The notes under the pieces were generated by a model, which searched no databases, was not told where the DNA came from, and saw only the letters and a program-made list of their open reading frames with translations. The translations under genes and the position numbers were made by a program. Positions 24,880 through 33,829 of a DNA stretch of 64,000 bases are shown here, piece after piece; the stretch's first letter is position 1; the number at the start of each line of letters is the position of its first letter. Source of the DNA: Glycomyces harbinensis. Lineage in GTDB: Bacteria > Actinomycetota > Actinomycetes > Mycobacteriales > Micromonosporaceae. The stretch covers positions 95,942 through 159,941 of the forward strand of contig NZ_FNAD01000015.1 of the NCBI RefSeq assembly GCF_900101745.1. Reading direction: 5' to 3'.

Positions 24880-25451
24880 TGAGTGGCCGCGAATACGACC
24901 TGCGCGAGGACGCCCGGGCCCTGGTGGTCGGGCAGTGGCTCAGAGAGGGCGAGCAACTGCGGACCTTCGCGCCGACCGGACGCGGCAACTACAAGTCCGA
25001 GATCCGCGGGTTTCCTTCGGCCGCTTGGAAGGCGGCCACGGTCCTGGGCTGGTCGGCCGCGAAGATCGCGAGCCCGGCAGGCATCGTGACCGGCGGCGTG
25101 CCGTACTGGAACGAGATCCGCCGGTTCGAGGGCCGCCCGCCGGGCCTGGTCGCGTTCGGCGACGGAAGGTCGTGCGAGGCCGCGAAGGTCCTCGGCACCG
25201 GGCCGCACCGCAGCGGCATATGGGTCCTCTCGCGCGACCGGTTCGGCTTCGCCGCCGACCGGCGCGTCTCCCCCGGGCCGGGACTGGCGCCGGGCGCGCT
25301 CAAGCGGGAGGACGCGGTCATACTGCTGGACAAGGTCATCGACATTCCCTCGGCGCGGTTCGCGTTCGAGGGCGACGTGACCCGAGGCGACGCGGTGTAC
25401 CTGCGCATCCGGTTCCACGACGGGTCCGGAGTGGACGTGCACAACCGCTGA
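24879..25451 (+). CDS. Protein of unknown function paired with the WXG-like protein
   Basis: A 190-aa protein starting ATG at 24879 inside the stop of the preceding gene. It is mostly soluble with one hydrophobic stretch (about 45-72, AWKAATVLGWSAAKIASPAGIVTGG) and a beta-rich C-terminal half (RSGIWVLSRDRFGFA; DAVYLRIRFHDGSGVDVH). I recognise no domain. The tight overlap suggests a partner, chaperone-like or immunity-like, of the upstream WXG protein. It converges with the Hsp70-like gene 7 nt away. Confidence 0.7.
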   Translation: MSGREYDLREDARALVVGQWLREGEQLRTFAPTGRGNYKSEIRGFPSAAWKAATVLGWSAAKIASPAGIVTGGVPYWNEIRRFEGRPPGLVAFGDGRSCEAAKVLGTGPHRSGIWVLSRDRFGFAADRRVSPGPGLAPGALKREDAVILLDKVIDIPSARFAFEGDVTRGDAVYLRIRFHDGSGVDVHNR

Positions 25452-25458
25452 CTCCCGG

Positions 25459-28215
25459 TCAGATGACGTCGGGGACGATGTAGACCCGCGCCTTCCAGTC
25501 GCCGCCCAGGACCACCACGAGGTCGCCGAACAGGGAGACGTGCTCGGGCACGTCGGCCCCGGCCGACGCCGGCGCCGTCTGCGTGCGCGTATCCATGTCC
25601 ATGATGGACACGCTCCAGCCGTCGGCGTCGCTGGTCTCCAGCGCCACCCGGTCGCCCCGGACGGCGAGCGCCGAGGTGAACAGCTCGCCCTCCACGATCA
25701 CCTGGCCCGCGAAGTCCCTGACCTGGACTTCGCTGACGGTGTCGAAGACCTGGTCGCCGAAGACCAGGCCGTTCGCGCCGGTGTACCAGTGGTCCTCGAC
25801 GGCCCAGTCGACCGGGATCTCCCACACCTGGTCGCCGGTCGCGGTGTCGAAGGCGATGGTCTTGTACCCGTCGTCGGCGCTGGTGTGGTCGACCGCGGCG
25901 CAGACCAGGTGCTCGCCGCAGGCCTTGACGTGCTGGATGCCCACCCCCGCGTCGAACGGGACGCTCCAGGCCTCGCCGAGGTCGGACAGCGAGTACGCGA
26001 CCAGCGTGTCGCGGCCCGGGGAGGCCTCGTCGGAGGCCCTGGCGACGACCAGGTCGTCGTAGACGGTCCACGCCTCGCCGTCGATCGGGAGGGCCCCGCT
26101 GGTGAGGGCCTCGCCGGTCGCGGCGTCGCGGATCACGGCGGTGCCCTCGTACGAGTCGAGCTCCACGAGCCGGTCGCCCGCGGTCAGGTTGTCGTAGAGC
26201 GCGTGCGAGTCCGGCGGCAACGTGCCGGCGGCGCCTTCGCCCCAGACGGCGTCGGCGCGGACCCGGCGCTCCTCGCTGCCGAGCAGGTCCTCGGGGCCGG
26301 GCTTCGACCAGACCTCCTCGCCGGTGGCGAGGTCAAGGCGGATCACGGCGTTGTCCTCGAAGCCGTCGCGCTGCTCGAAGACGAGTTCGGTGCCGTAGTA
26401 GGCGACGTCGTTGCGCTCGTAGCTGGTCCACTGCCGCTTCCACAGCAGTGCGCCGTCCTCGAGCGACACGACGGCGCGCATGTCCTCGCCCTCGTCGACG
26501 GCCGAGGCCATCGCGTCGATGATCATCAGGTCTCCGACGACGGTCAGGAACATCTCGGTGGGTTCGAGCTCGTAGGTCTGCGTCCACAGTGTCTCGCCCT
26601 CGGGCGTGACGGCGCTGGCGACGGTGGCGCCGTCCACGACCTCGGTGAGGATGGCCTTGCCGTCGGCGGCGGCCACGGCCGAGGCGCCGCTGGCGCTGAG
26701 CTGCTGCTCGTAAAGGAGGGGCAGGGCCTCGCCGGTGTCGGTCTCGGTTCCCAGCCCGTCGAGCGCGTCGCCGAGGATGCCGTCCCCGCCGGTGGCGCCG
26801 TTCCAGTCGAACTGGTTGAGCGCCACCGCCACCGTGATCACGATGGCCGTCAGGAGCGAGGTCGCGACCGAGAGGGCGATCCAGCGTCGCGGCGGGCCGG
26901 CGGCCGGCGCCGGTCCCTTCTGGACGTTCAGTTTGAACGGCAGCTGCTGGGGCGTCCCGGGCATGAAGGACGGGGCCACCGGATGGCGGGCGGGCGGCAC
27001 GGGCGGGGACTGCGGCGTGTGCTGCGGCAGCACGGGCGCCGGTGTGCCGGCGGGCGGCGTCCCCGGCGGGACGGGTGTGTAGGCCGCCGGGGTTTGGGGT
27101 GGTGACGGGGTCGGGGTGGTCACGGCAGGAAGATCGGGCTCGGCCAAAGCATGGCGCAACGCGCCGAAAGCCACCGGCAGCTCGGGCTGCTCGGGCACCG
27201 ACGGCGCGATCCCGAAACGAGCATGAAGCCTCGTAGCGACCAATGGCATCCGACTGGAACCACCGACCAGCAACAACGCGGTCAACTCCGCGGGCTCGAC
27301 CCCGGAACGCTCAAGCGTCCGGCGGGTCTCATCCACCGCACGCGCCACCAAAGGATCAGCAAGACTCGTAAGCTCGTCACGAGTCAAATGCAAACCCATC
27401 GGATTATGACCGGGCAACGCGACCGGCGCAGTCGAGGTCCGCGAAAGCATCTCCTTGGCCGCACGAACCTCACCCCAGAACGCCAGCCGATCACGCAGAT
27501 CCGCGGTCGTCTCCGGCTCGGACAAGCGCCGCCACAGCTCCGGGTCGCGCCCGGCCACAATCCGCCCCAGATGCGCGGCCAGCGTCATATCGACATCGAG
27601 ACCACCCAGATCGTCCAAGCCCCCGACCGCAAGCGTCCGCAACCGCCCGTCCTCAGCCCGACGCACCACCGCCGCATCGAACGTCCCCCCACCGAAGTCG
27701 AAAATCGCGACGGCGGCGCCCACCGGGATCTCCTGGCCGAGGACTTCGGCGCAGTAGGTGGCGGCGGCGATCGGCTCAGGCAGGAGACGCACCCGGGGCA
27801 GGGCCGCGACCTGCGCGGCGCGCTCGAGGACCGCGCGGCGCACCGGACCCCAGTCCGCCGGATAAGTCAGCACCGTCTCAGCAGGGCGCAGCCCCGAAGC
27901 GGCGGCCTCGTCGGCGATCCGCCGCAGACCCGTGGCAAGCAGCTCCTCCACCGGAACCTCCCGGTCACCCAGCAGGACCGTGCCCTCATCAATGCGCCGC
28001 TTGGGATGCGACTCGAACCGCCCAGGCTCGGCAGCAGCCAGACGCTGCGCGTCACGACCGGTATGAAGGTCCCCGCCGGCATCGAGGAACACCCCGGAAG
28101 GCAACAGCGGCGAACCGTCGAAGAGCAGCGAACGCGGCTCCTGACCGTCACGACCGACAACAGCAACGGTATGGGTGGTGCCGAGATCGACGGCAAGCCA
28201 AACAGGGGTCTGCAC
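25459..28215 (-). CDS. Hsp70/DnaK-like ATPase fused to a PQQ-type beta-propeller
   Basis: A GTG start at 28215 gives 918 aa. Residues 1-365 form an actin-fold Hsp70 nucleotide-binding domain (DLGTTHTVAVV, FDFGGGTFDAA, LLVGGSSRMP) without the substrate-binding domain. A Pro/Thr-rich linker (about 366-430), one transmembrane helix (WIALSVATSLLTAIVITVAVAL) and an extracytoplasmic PQQ/WD-like propeller follow. Membrane-anchored Hsp70-like fusions of this kind are found in actinomycetes near secretion and signalling genes; the function is unknown. Codons of the Hsp70 part (27,120-28,215) use far more T-ending and TTG codons than the propeller part, indicating a mosaic origin. Confidence 0.85.
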   Translation of the reverse strand: MQTPVWLAVDLGTTHTVAVVGRDGQEPRSLLFDGSPLLPSGVFLDAGGDLHTGRDAQRLAAAEPGRFESHPKRRIDEGTVLLGDREVPVEELLATGLRRIADEAAASGLRPAETVLTYPADWGPVRRAVLERAAQVAALPRVRLLPEPIAAATYCAEVLGQEIPVGAAVAIFDFGGGTFDAAVVRRAEDGRLRTLAVGGLDDLGGLDVDMTLAAHLGRIVAGRDPELWRRLSEPETTADLRDRLAFWGEVRAAKEMLSRTSTAPVALPGHNPMGLHLTRDELTSLADPLVARAVDETRRTLERSGVEPAELTALLLVGGSSRMPLVATRLHARFGIAPSVPEQPELPVAFGALRHALAEPDLPAVTTPTPSPPQTPAAYTPVPPGTPPAGTPAPVLPQHTPQSPPVPPARHPVAPSFMPGTPQQLPFKLNVQKGPAPAAGPPRRWIALSVATSLLTAIVITVAVALNQFDWNGATGGDGILGDALDGLGTETDTGEALPLLYEQQLSASGASAVAAADGKAILTEVVDGATVASAVTPEGETLWTQTYELEPTEMFLTVVGDLMIIDAMASAVDEGEDMRAVVSLEDGALLWKRQWTSYERNDVAYYGTELVFEQRDGFEDNAVIRLDLATGEEVWSKPGPEDLLGSEERRVRADAVWGEGAAGTLPPDSHALYDNLTAGDRLVELDSYEGTAVIRDAATGEALTSGALPIDGEAWTVYDDLVVARASDEASPGRDTLVAYSLSDLGEAWSVPFDAGVGIQHVKACGEHLVCAAVDHTSADDGYKTIAFDTATGDQVWEIPVDWAVEDHWYTGANGLVFGDQVFDTVSEVQVRDFAGQVIVEGELFTSALAVRGDRVALETSDADGWSVSIMDMDTRTQTAPASAGADVPEHVSLFGDLVVVLGGDWKARVYIVPDVI

Positions 28216-28345
28216 GATGTCCTACTCACTCAATACCGAACCAAGGAAAACCCTTGGGGCGGAAAAGGTCGGGTCTGGGCGTTTGGTCACTGCGGATGGG
28301 GTGGGCGGTGACCCACGGCGAGGATACAGCGGACCGGTGACGACT

Positions 28346-28924
28346 TCAGCCTGTCGCCTCGGGCCGGACCGGCGGTTCGGGGACGAGCGGGGCCGCGGCG
28401 GCGGCGGGGAAGCCCTTGATCAGGAGCCAGAGGCCGAACGCGAGCTCGAAGAGGCCGCCGGGGACCGCCAGCGCGATGCCCGCGCCGGAGACGGCGAAGT
28501 CGAGGGCCGTGCCGGCGGCGAGGAGGGCGTATCCGGCCGCGCCCCACCAGGCGAACCAGGTGGGCGTCCAGCCGAGTCGGCTGAGGCCCAGGAGCATCGG
28601 GATGCTCCCGGCCGCGAGGACGACCATGGCGACGGCGTACAGGACGGCGTTGGTCTCCGGCTGGTCCTGGAGCAGGAACCAGGCTCCCGCGGCGAGGAGG
28701 AACGCTTCGGACATGCGCGCGGTCTGGTAGGTCCGGGCGGTGCGCGGGGCGGTCCGGCGCAGCGCGAGGAAGAACAGGACGCCGATCACGGCGACGGCGG
28801 CGGAGTTGAGGAAGATCAGCGCGATGCCGACCGGTTGGTCGGCCAGGGCGGTGCCGATGCCGTAGAAGAGGAAGGCGGCGAGGAAGAGGGCGCCGGCGAG
28901 GCGGCCGCTGGTGCGAGGGGACAT
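28346..28924 (-). CDS. DUF4386-like membrane protein
   Basis: The ATG at 28924 gives 192 aa starting MSPRTSGRLAGALFLAAFLFYGIG, the typical beginning of DUF4386 proteins; an upstream in-frame start would add an arginine-rich, non-homologous stretch. Six hydrophobic helices. Contains LSRLGWTPTWFAWWGAAGYALL, as in the family. No function is known. Separated from the Hsp70-like gene by 130 nt of lower-GC sequence holding only a weak hairpin (28241-28257). Confidence 0.75.
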   Translation of the reverse strand: MSPRTSGRLAGALFLAAFLFYGIGTALADQPVGIALIFLNSAAVAVIGVLFFLALRRTAPRTARTYQTARMSEAFLLAAGAWFLLQDQPETNAVLYAVAMVVLAAGSIPMLLGLSRLGWTPTWFAWWGAAGYALLAAGTALDFAVSGAGIALAVPGGLFELAFGLWLLIKGFPAAAAAPLVPEPPVRPEATG

Positions 28925-29053
28925 GTTCACTCCGAAGTGCTCGGTGGGCCTGCTAGTACGGTATCGGCTCCCGGTCCGGCCCGGGCCCCGGTCGCGGCCT
29001 CCCTGCGAAGGCCGCGACCTCCTGTGCTCGCCCGCAGCGATCCCCAACGGACG

Positions 29054-29845
29054 CTACGGGTTGAGGCTGGTCAGGACGACCACTTCGGACTCGTCGTAGG
29101 GCAGGTAGCGGACGCGGACGACCATGCCGGGCTGGAGCTGGGGCAGGGCGCTCGCGTCGATGGGCTTCTGCTGCTCCAGGTCGAAGGTCGACTGGTCGGC
29201 GCGGGTGACGCGGAACTTGATGTCCATGACGGCGCGGTCGCCCTTGATGTCGCCGGTGGGGCTGAGCGACAGGACGACCGCCTTGGTCTCGGTGCCCTGC
29301 TCGGAGATCTGGAGCTGGCGGGGCGTGACCAGGCCCTTGGCGAGGCGCACGCGGTCGAGGGCGGCCTGGAGTTCGGCCTGCGGGGCGTCGGCGGCGATGA
29401 CGACCTTGCCGTCGGTGCTGCCGGGGCGGTAGCGGACGGGGAGGATCGCGCCGGGGACGACGGCCGAGAGTTCGGTGATGTCGACGATGGTGCGGGCGAC
29501 GCCGCGGAAGGACTGGCCGTCCATGGTGTCGATGTCGAACAGGATCTCCAGCTGGGGCTGGTCGTTGATGCTCAGGCCGGTGCGGTCGGCGGAGACGATG
29601 GTGCCCATGGCGAGCGGGGCGCCCTCGAAGCCCTTGGGGGCGTGGCCGCGCATCTGGCTCATGGCCCCGTCGACCATGCGACCGGTCGCGAGCGTGATCG
29701 GGAGGACGCCGATGAGGATGATGGGGCCGGCCATCCAGCCGTTGGCCCAGGCGACGGGGCCGTCGCCGTTGAGGCCGGTGAGGACGAACATGACGGTGCA
29801 GATGACGCCGGCGAGGGCGAGGATCCAGTTGATGACCTTGAACAT
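29054..29845 (-). CDS. Membrane protein with two DUF3592-like domains
   Basis: A 263-aa protein with two N-terminal membrane helices (about 5-24 and 34-55), then two related beta-rich domains (about 78-150 and 180-263). Both follow the pattern [small]-x-V-hydrophobic-S-x-x-TG ... V-PG-x-x-x-x-VRYxP, typical of DUF3592-type repeats (AVVPGAILPVRYRP and QLQPGMVVRVRYLP). Function unknown. It shares an identical 18-bp upstream element (29909) with the next gene upstream (31273), so the two are probably co-regulated. Confidence 0.72.
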   Translation of the reverse strand: MFKVINWILALAGVICTVMFVLTGLNGDGPVAWANGWMAGPIILIGVLPITLATGRMVDGAMSQMRGHAPKGFEGAPLAMGTIVSADRTGLSINDQPQLEILFDIDTMDGQSFRGVARTIVDITELSAVVPGAILPVRYRPGSTDGKVVIAADAPQAELQAALDRVRLAKGLVTPRQLQISEQGTETKAVVLSLSPTGDIKGDRAVMDIKFRVTRADQSTFDLEQQKPIDASALPQLQPGMVVRVRYLPYDESEVVVLTSLNP

Positions 29846-29908
29846 GGCGGGTTCCCTTCGTTGCGGTGCTTCGGTGTGTTCGGGTTCAGTCTCGGACCGG
29901 TGCGGTCG

Positions 29909-29926
29909 CTACCGGTCACAGGTTTC
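29909..29926 (-). promoter_or_regulatory. Shared 18-bp upstream element, copy A
   Basis: Read on the minus strand this is GAAACCTGTGACCGGTAG. The identical 18 bases occur at 31273-31290. This copy ends 63 nt before the start of the 29845 gene, the other 59 nt before the 31213 gene. GAAACC resembles an ECF -35 hexamer. It is a likely common promoter or operator. Confidence 0.55.
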
Positions 29927-29932
29927 GCGGGG

Positions 29933-31213
29933 TCAGTAGTCGGGGTCGCCGAAGAAGTCGGTGGCGGCGAACTCGAGGCGGTCGATCGAGCCGTCGGGTG
30001 CGACGACCACGAGGTCGGAGTGCCAGGGGTCGTCGGCGGGCGCGGTGATCACGGTCGTGTAGCCGCCGGGCGAGGTGGCGGCGCGGCCGAGGTTGGTCGC
30101 GGTGTCCATGGAGGCGGTGACCTGTCCGGTGTCGAGGCTGATGACGTTGAGCGCGTAGGCGTCCCCGTTGGGCTCGATCTGGTGCTCGACAAGGACGTGC
30201 CCGGAGGCGGCGCCCGCGGCGGTGTTCCCCAGTCCCGTCCACAGGTCCGCGCCGGCGGCTTCGGGGTCCTCCATGAACCCCTCGATCAGGTCCTCGACGT
30301 CGACTTCCAGGGTCGCGGTGGTGGAGGCGAGCGCGGTCTGGTCGAGGACGATCTGGGCCCCGTAGAAGACCCGCGTGCCGAGGTCGCGCAGCCCGTCGCC
30401 GTCGTCGACTTCGAGGGTGGCGCCGAGGGCGCCTTCGGCGGTGGGCTTGACGCGGACGGTGCTCTCGCCGTCGGCGAGCAGGGCTTCGGTGGTGGTGAGG
30501 CCGCCGATGTCGGGCACGTTCCCTTCGGCGGCGAGCAGGCCCGACCAGGTGGCGGCGGTGTCCTCGCCGGCGGGGGCGGCTTCGAGGGTGTCGAGGGCGA
30601 TGGTGTGGACGCCGCCGTTGACGTCGAGGGCGACGACGGCCCCCAGCGCGGGGTCGAAGGCGTAGGCCGCGCCGGAGGCGGCGGCGCCCGCGAGCCCGGT
30701 GATCGCTCCGGGTTCGGCGGCCGTGGACCCGTCGTCGAGTTCGAGGACGCGGAGGCCGTCGTCGGTGGCGAGGTAGGCGTATGTCTCGCCCGCCGCGACG
30801 ACGGCCGCGCCCCAGCCGATCTCGTCGGTGAGCTGCACGTCCCACCGGGCCTCGCCGGTGGCGAGGTCGACGGCGGCGATGCGGACCTGGAACATGTCGT
30901 GCGACGCGGAGGCGATGAGGCCGCCGGACCCGGCGCGTTCGTAGGGCACGAGGACGAGTTCGCCCTCGTCGTCGGCGGCGAAGCCGATGCCCGACTGGAG
31001 GGTGATCTGGGGGTCGGGGGCGGTGAGGTGCTCGCCGAGGATCGCGATGGCGCCGATGCCGAGGGAGGAGAGGAGGAGCATCGCGAGCATGCCGCGCACC
31101 GGGGACTTGAACGAGCTGGTCGCGGGGGTGAGGGGCTGTTCGGGGGTGCCGTACGGGGACCGCACCTGCTGCCCGTGGGCCGGGAGCGGCGACCGGGGCG
31201 GGTCGTAGTACAT
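29933..31213 (-). CDS. Membrane-anchored PQQ/beta-propeller-like protein
   Basis: A 426-aa protein: a cytoplasmic tail of about 40 residues (PPRSPLPAHGQQVRSPYG), one transmembrane helix (GMLAMLLLSSLGIGAIAIL), then an extracytoplasmic propeller with repeated DLATGEARWDVQLTDE / LDTGQVTASMDT-type blades. It resembles the C-terminal half of the Hsp70 fusion at 25459 in topology. Function unknown; perhaps surface sensing or adhesion. It has the 18-bp element 59 nt upstream and is divergent from the CHAT operon. Confidence 0.75.
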   Translation of the reverse strand: MYYDPPRSPLPAHGQQVRSPYGTPEQPLTPATSSFKSPVRGMLAMLLLSSLGIGAIAILGEHLTAPDPQITLQSGIGFAADDEGELVLVPYERAGSGGLIASASHDMFQVRIAAVDLATGEARWDVQLTDEIGWGAAVVAAGETYAYLATDDGLRVLELDDGSTAAEPGAITGLAGAAASGAAYAFDPALGAVVALDVNGGVHTIALDTLEAAPAGEDTAATWSGLLAAEGNVPDIGGLTTTEALLADGESTVRVKPTAEGALGATLEVDDGDGLRDLGTRVFYGAQIVLDQTALASTTATLEVDVEDLIEGFMEDPEAAGADLWTGLGNTAAGAASGHVLVEHQIEPNGDAYALNVISLDTGQVTASMDTATNLGRAATSPGGYTTVITAPADDPWHSDLVVVAPDGSIDRLEFAATDFFGDPDY

Positions 31214-31272
31214 GGTGGGCCTCCTTCGGTGTCGGACGGGTCGACGCGCACAGCGTCGCTCCTCGCTCAGTC

Positions 31273-31290
31273 CTACCGGTCACAGGTTTC
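31273..31290 (-). promoter_or_regulatory. Shared 18-bp upstream element, copy B
   Basis: Identical in all 18 bases to 29909-29926 and at nearly the same distance (59 versus 63 nt) from the start codon of its gene on the minus strand. Confidence 0.55.
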
Positions 31291-31310
31291 TGGCGGGGGT
31301 ACGGCGCGGA

Positions 31311-31371
31311 TAGGGGGTGCCGGCGAACTCCTTGCGAGGCGATGTCCGAGTCCGTTCGCCGGCACCCCCTA
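31311..31371. promoter_or_regulatory. Perfect 18-bp inverted repeat before the TPR-CHAT operon
   Basis: Left arm TAGGGGGTGCCGGCGAAC (31311-31328) and its exact complement (31354-31371) flank 25 nt. The right arm runs into TAGACT (31370-31375), a good -10 hexamer placed 7 nt before the ATG at 31383, so the operon is probably transcribed as a leaderless message and the dyad overlaps its promoter. A repressor or dimeric activator site, or a cruciform-forming element, are the options. Confidence 0.6.
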
Positions 31372-31382
31372 GACTTCGCGAC

Positions 31383-32666
31383 ATGGTGCAAGGCATCGCG
31401 CCCTCGGCGGCCGTCCCACGGGGCATGCTCATCGCCGACGCTTGGGCCCAGCTCGGCGACGCCGTCGCGCCTTTGAGCAACCCGTCGGGCAGGCCGCTCG
31501 CGCGGACGGTGAAGCTCCTCCTCGACCCGCTGGTGCTGCGCCCGACGATGAACGCGCGGTTCGCGGGCGGGGTGGTCGCGGTCGAGCACGTCGACGCCCT
31601 GCGCGCGGCGATCCTGGACGCGGGCCCGGCGCTCGCGGCGACCGCGGCGTGGTTCCAGCTGGTGAAGAAGGCCCGGCGGCGCGCGGGGATCACCGAGGGG
31701 CACCCGCAGGACCTGTACTTCCAGCGCTGCTTCGAGCTCGCGCACGAGCACGGCGACCCGCGGTCGGCCGAGGGTGCCGCGCGCATCGCGGCCGAGGCCG
31801 TGGCCGAGGTGCACGCCGAACGCGGCGAGGTGACCGTGGACCGGTTGCGCGGCTTCGTGACCGACCCCGAGCGCGCGGCGGAGCTCGCCGGACTGCTGCG
31901 CTCGGCGTGGGCCGACCGGTCGGACGAAGCGGTCGACGCGGCGCCGCACCCGGGGCTCGCCGCATTCCTCGAACACTGCGCCACCGGACCCGACCGGGAC
32001 CTGTGGAAGACGCTGGCGCGCAAGCGGGTCGGCACCGCCGAGGCCGCCGCGCTCGACCGGCCCTCGGTGGCCCGCGGGTACGGGCTGACCGGCCGCGAGC
32101 GCCCGGTGCCGCCGGAGATCGGCGACCGGGCCTCCAAGCGGCGGCTGCCGAAGCCCTTCGACCGGTCCATCATGGAGCGGTTGTTCGCGGCGTTCACGGC
32201 GGTCTTCCAGCGGGAGTCGATGGGCGACATCCCGGCGCTCGTGGTGGGCGAGATCCACCGCTCGGCCGCGCCCTGGCAGCTCGCCGAGGAGTCCAGCCGC
32301 ATCACGATGGCGCTCGGCCGGGACGCGGCGAAGGGCCTCGACGCGCCGATCGAGGCGGTACCCGCCTCCGATGCGAACGCGCGCCTGCTGTCCCGGTGGA
32401 GTCGCGAGTCCTATGTGCAGCGGGTGCTGCGGCTTCCCGACGCCGCGGCGCGCGACGTCCCCGACGACCTGCGCGACGACGTGCTCGGCGTCGACCGCGC
32501 CTACCTGCGCCGGCTCTGGGCCCGCCTCCACGGGCGCGAGCTGCGCGGCGAGGCGACCGAGGCCGACGACGTGTGGGACCTGCTCGACGGGGTGCTCCGC
32601 TCGGTCGTGATGGACCAGCGCGACCGGCTGCGGCGCTCCCTCGAACGCGAAGGGGACCGGGCATGA
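31383..32666 (+). CDS. Unknown protein, first gene of the TPR-CHAT operon
   Basis: The ATG at 31383 gives 427 aa and fits a leaderless start (TAGACT -10 box just upstream, no Shine-Dalgarno sequence). Largely helical and charged, with no signal peptide, membrane segment or motif I recognise; a basic stretch lies mid-protein (RASKRRLPKPFDRS) and the end is highly charged (RDRLRRSLEREGDRA). The stop overlaps the next start (ATGA). Its constant company may make it a sensor or effector of a CHAT-protease pathway, but that is inference only. Confidence 0.72.
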   Translation: MVQGIAPSAAVPRGMLIADAWAQLGDAVAPLSNPSGRPLARTVKLLLDPLVLRPTMNARFAGGVVAVEHVDALRAAILDAGPALAATAAWFQLVKKARRRAGITEGHPQDLYFQRCFELAHEHGDPRSAEGAARIAAEAVAEVHAERGEVTVDRLRGFVTDPERAAELAGLLRSAWADRSDEAVDAAPHPGLAAFLEHCATGPDRDLWKTLARKRVGTAEAAALDRPSVARGYGLTGRERPVPPEIGDRASKRRLPKPFDRSIMERLFAAFTAVFQRESMGDIPALVVGEIHRSAAPWQLAEESSRITMALGRDAAKGLDAPIEAVPASDANARLLSRWSRESYVQRVLRLPDAAARDVPDDLRDDVLGVDRAYLRRLWARLHGRELRGEATEADDVWDLLDGVLRSVVMDQRDRLRRSLEREGDRA

Positions 32667-33829
32667 CCGAGTTCGCGATCGAACGGGAAGGACCGGTCGT
32701 CCGCGTCGGACCCGAACGGCCCCATCCGGAACGAACGGCACTGGTCGAGGCGCGCGGCGCCCTGCTGTACTGGGACGTCCTGGACCCGCGGTCGCATCCG
32801 GCCGCACTGTACGGGGACGGCCAGGCGCCGCCGGTTCATCCGGCCGCCGAGATCCACGACCTGGACCTCGCCGCCGACTGGCTGTGGGAGATCTACGGAC
32901 CCGAGGCCGCCGCCGCGATCCTCTCCGGCGCGGCCGCGATCGCGACCGAGGCGGACTCCCCGGTCCTCCAAGCCGCCCGAAAACTCGCCGACCTGCGGTG
33001 GATCGAGGCATGGTGGCCCGCCACGCACGTGGTGACCCTCTCGGCGCAAGCGATCGGAGGACCGCGGGCCCGGGAGGGGCTGCCGCCGTCCTACGAAGCG
33101 GTCGTACCCGCACCGTCGGTCGGACTCCTGAGGGCCGAGGCCGCCTGCCGCACCGCCGAAGTCGAGCACCTGCTCGATGACGACGAGGCCGTGGAGCGGG
33201 CCCTCGACTTCGACCCCGCCGCGATCACCGCGCTGGAGTCCCACCCCGTGCTCGGCTCGGACGCCCGCGATCTCGCGGACGAACTGGCCGACCTCGCCGA
33301 GAACTACGGCGTCGTCCTGCGAACCTCGCCGGCCCCCGCCAGACCCGAGGACTGGACGCTCGCCGCGGGCGGCGACACCGGCGCCGGCCCCGCGCTCGCC
33401 GAAGGGGAGGCGCCGGTCGACTGGGCGTCCGTTCCCCAAGGGCTCGTTGACATCGCAGGGCAGGCGCGCTGGTCGCTGACGCATCGCGGCGGCGCCTCCG
33501 TGATCACAGTCGAGGTCCCCGCCGCCCCGAAAGCTCGCGACGCCACGCTGACCGCCAGAATCGGCGGCGCCGGGATCGCGCTGCACCACGACCGCGACAC
33601 CGGCATGTTCACCGGCGAAGCCCAAGCGCCGCAGGGATTCCTGCGACTCCCGACGGCGCAGCGGACCCTCCACGTGTACGACCCGGCCTTCGCGACCGGC
33701 GATGCCGGGGCCGATCCGGACGCGCAGGCGCGCCGCGACGCGCTCATCGTGTACGCCTACCAGCGCGTCCTCGCCTCGGACGCGGGCCTCGCCATTGAGG
33801 CGGCGGCCGTCGGAGTCGACCTGCCATGA
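32663..33829 (+). CDS. Unknown protein, second gene of the TPR-CHAT operon
   Basis: A 388-aa soluble protein. The N-terminal half is helical and acidic (ADWLWEIYGPEAAAAILSGAA, ARKLADLRWIEAWWPA). The C-terminal part (about 270-350) looks beta-rich (ARWSLTHRGGASVITVEVPAAP; DATLTARIGGAGIALHHDRDTGMFTGEAQ), suggesting an immunoglobulin-like or ligand-binding sandwich. No known domain could be assigned. ATGA overlaps join it to the genes on both sides, implying obligate co-production. Confidence 0.72.
   Translation: MTEFAIEREGPVVRVGPERPHPERTALVEARGALLYWDVLDPRSHPAALYGDGQAPPVHPAAEIHDLDLAADWLWEIYGPEAAAAILSGAAAIATEADSPVLQAARKLADLRWIEAWWPATHVVTLSAQAIGGPRAREGLPPSYEAVVPAPSVGLLRAEAACRTAEVEHLLDDDEAVERALDFDPAAITALESHPVLGSDARDLADELADLAENYGVVLRTSPAPARPEDWTLAAGGDTGAGPALAEGEAPVDWASVPQGLVDIAGQARWSLTHRGGASVITVEVPAAPKARDATLTARIGGAGIALHHDRDTGMFTGEAQAPQGFLRLPTAQRTLHVYDPAFATGDAGADPDAQARRDALIVYAYQRVLASDAGLAIEAAAVGVDLP

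Noticed and set aside
25459..28215. Calling the gene DnaK chaperone
   Set aside because: The substrate-binding domain is missing and is replaced by a linker, a membrane helix and a propeller, so a general chaperone role is not supported.
28175..31372. 1065-codon plus-strand frame
   Set aside because: Antisense to three genes with recognisable domains or good starts; its product is a low-complexity Gly/Asp/Val string.
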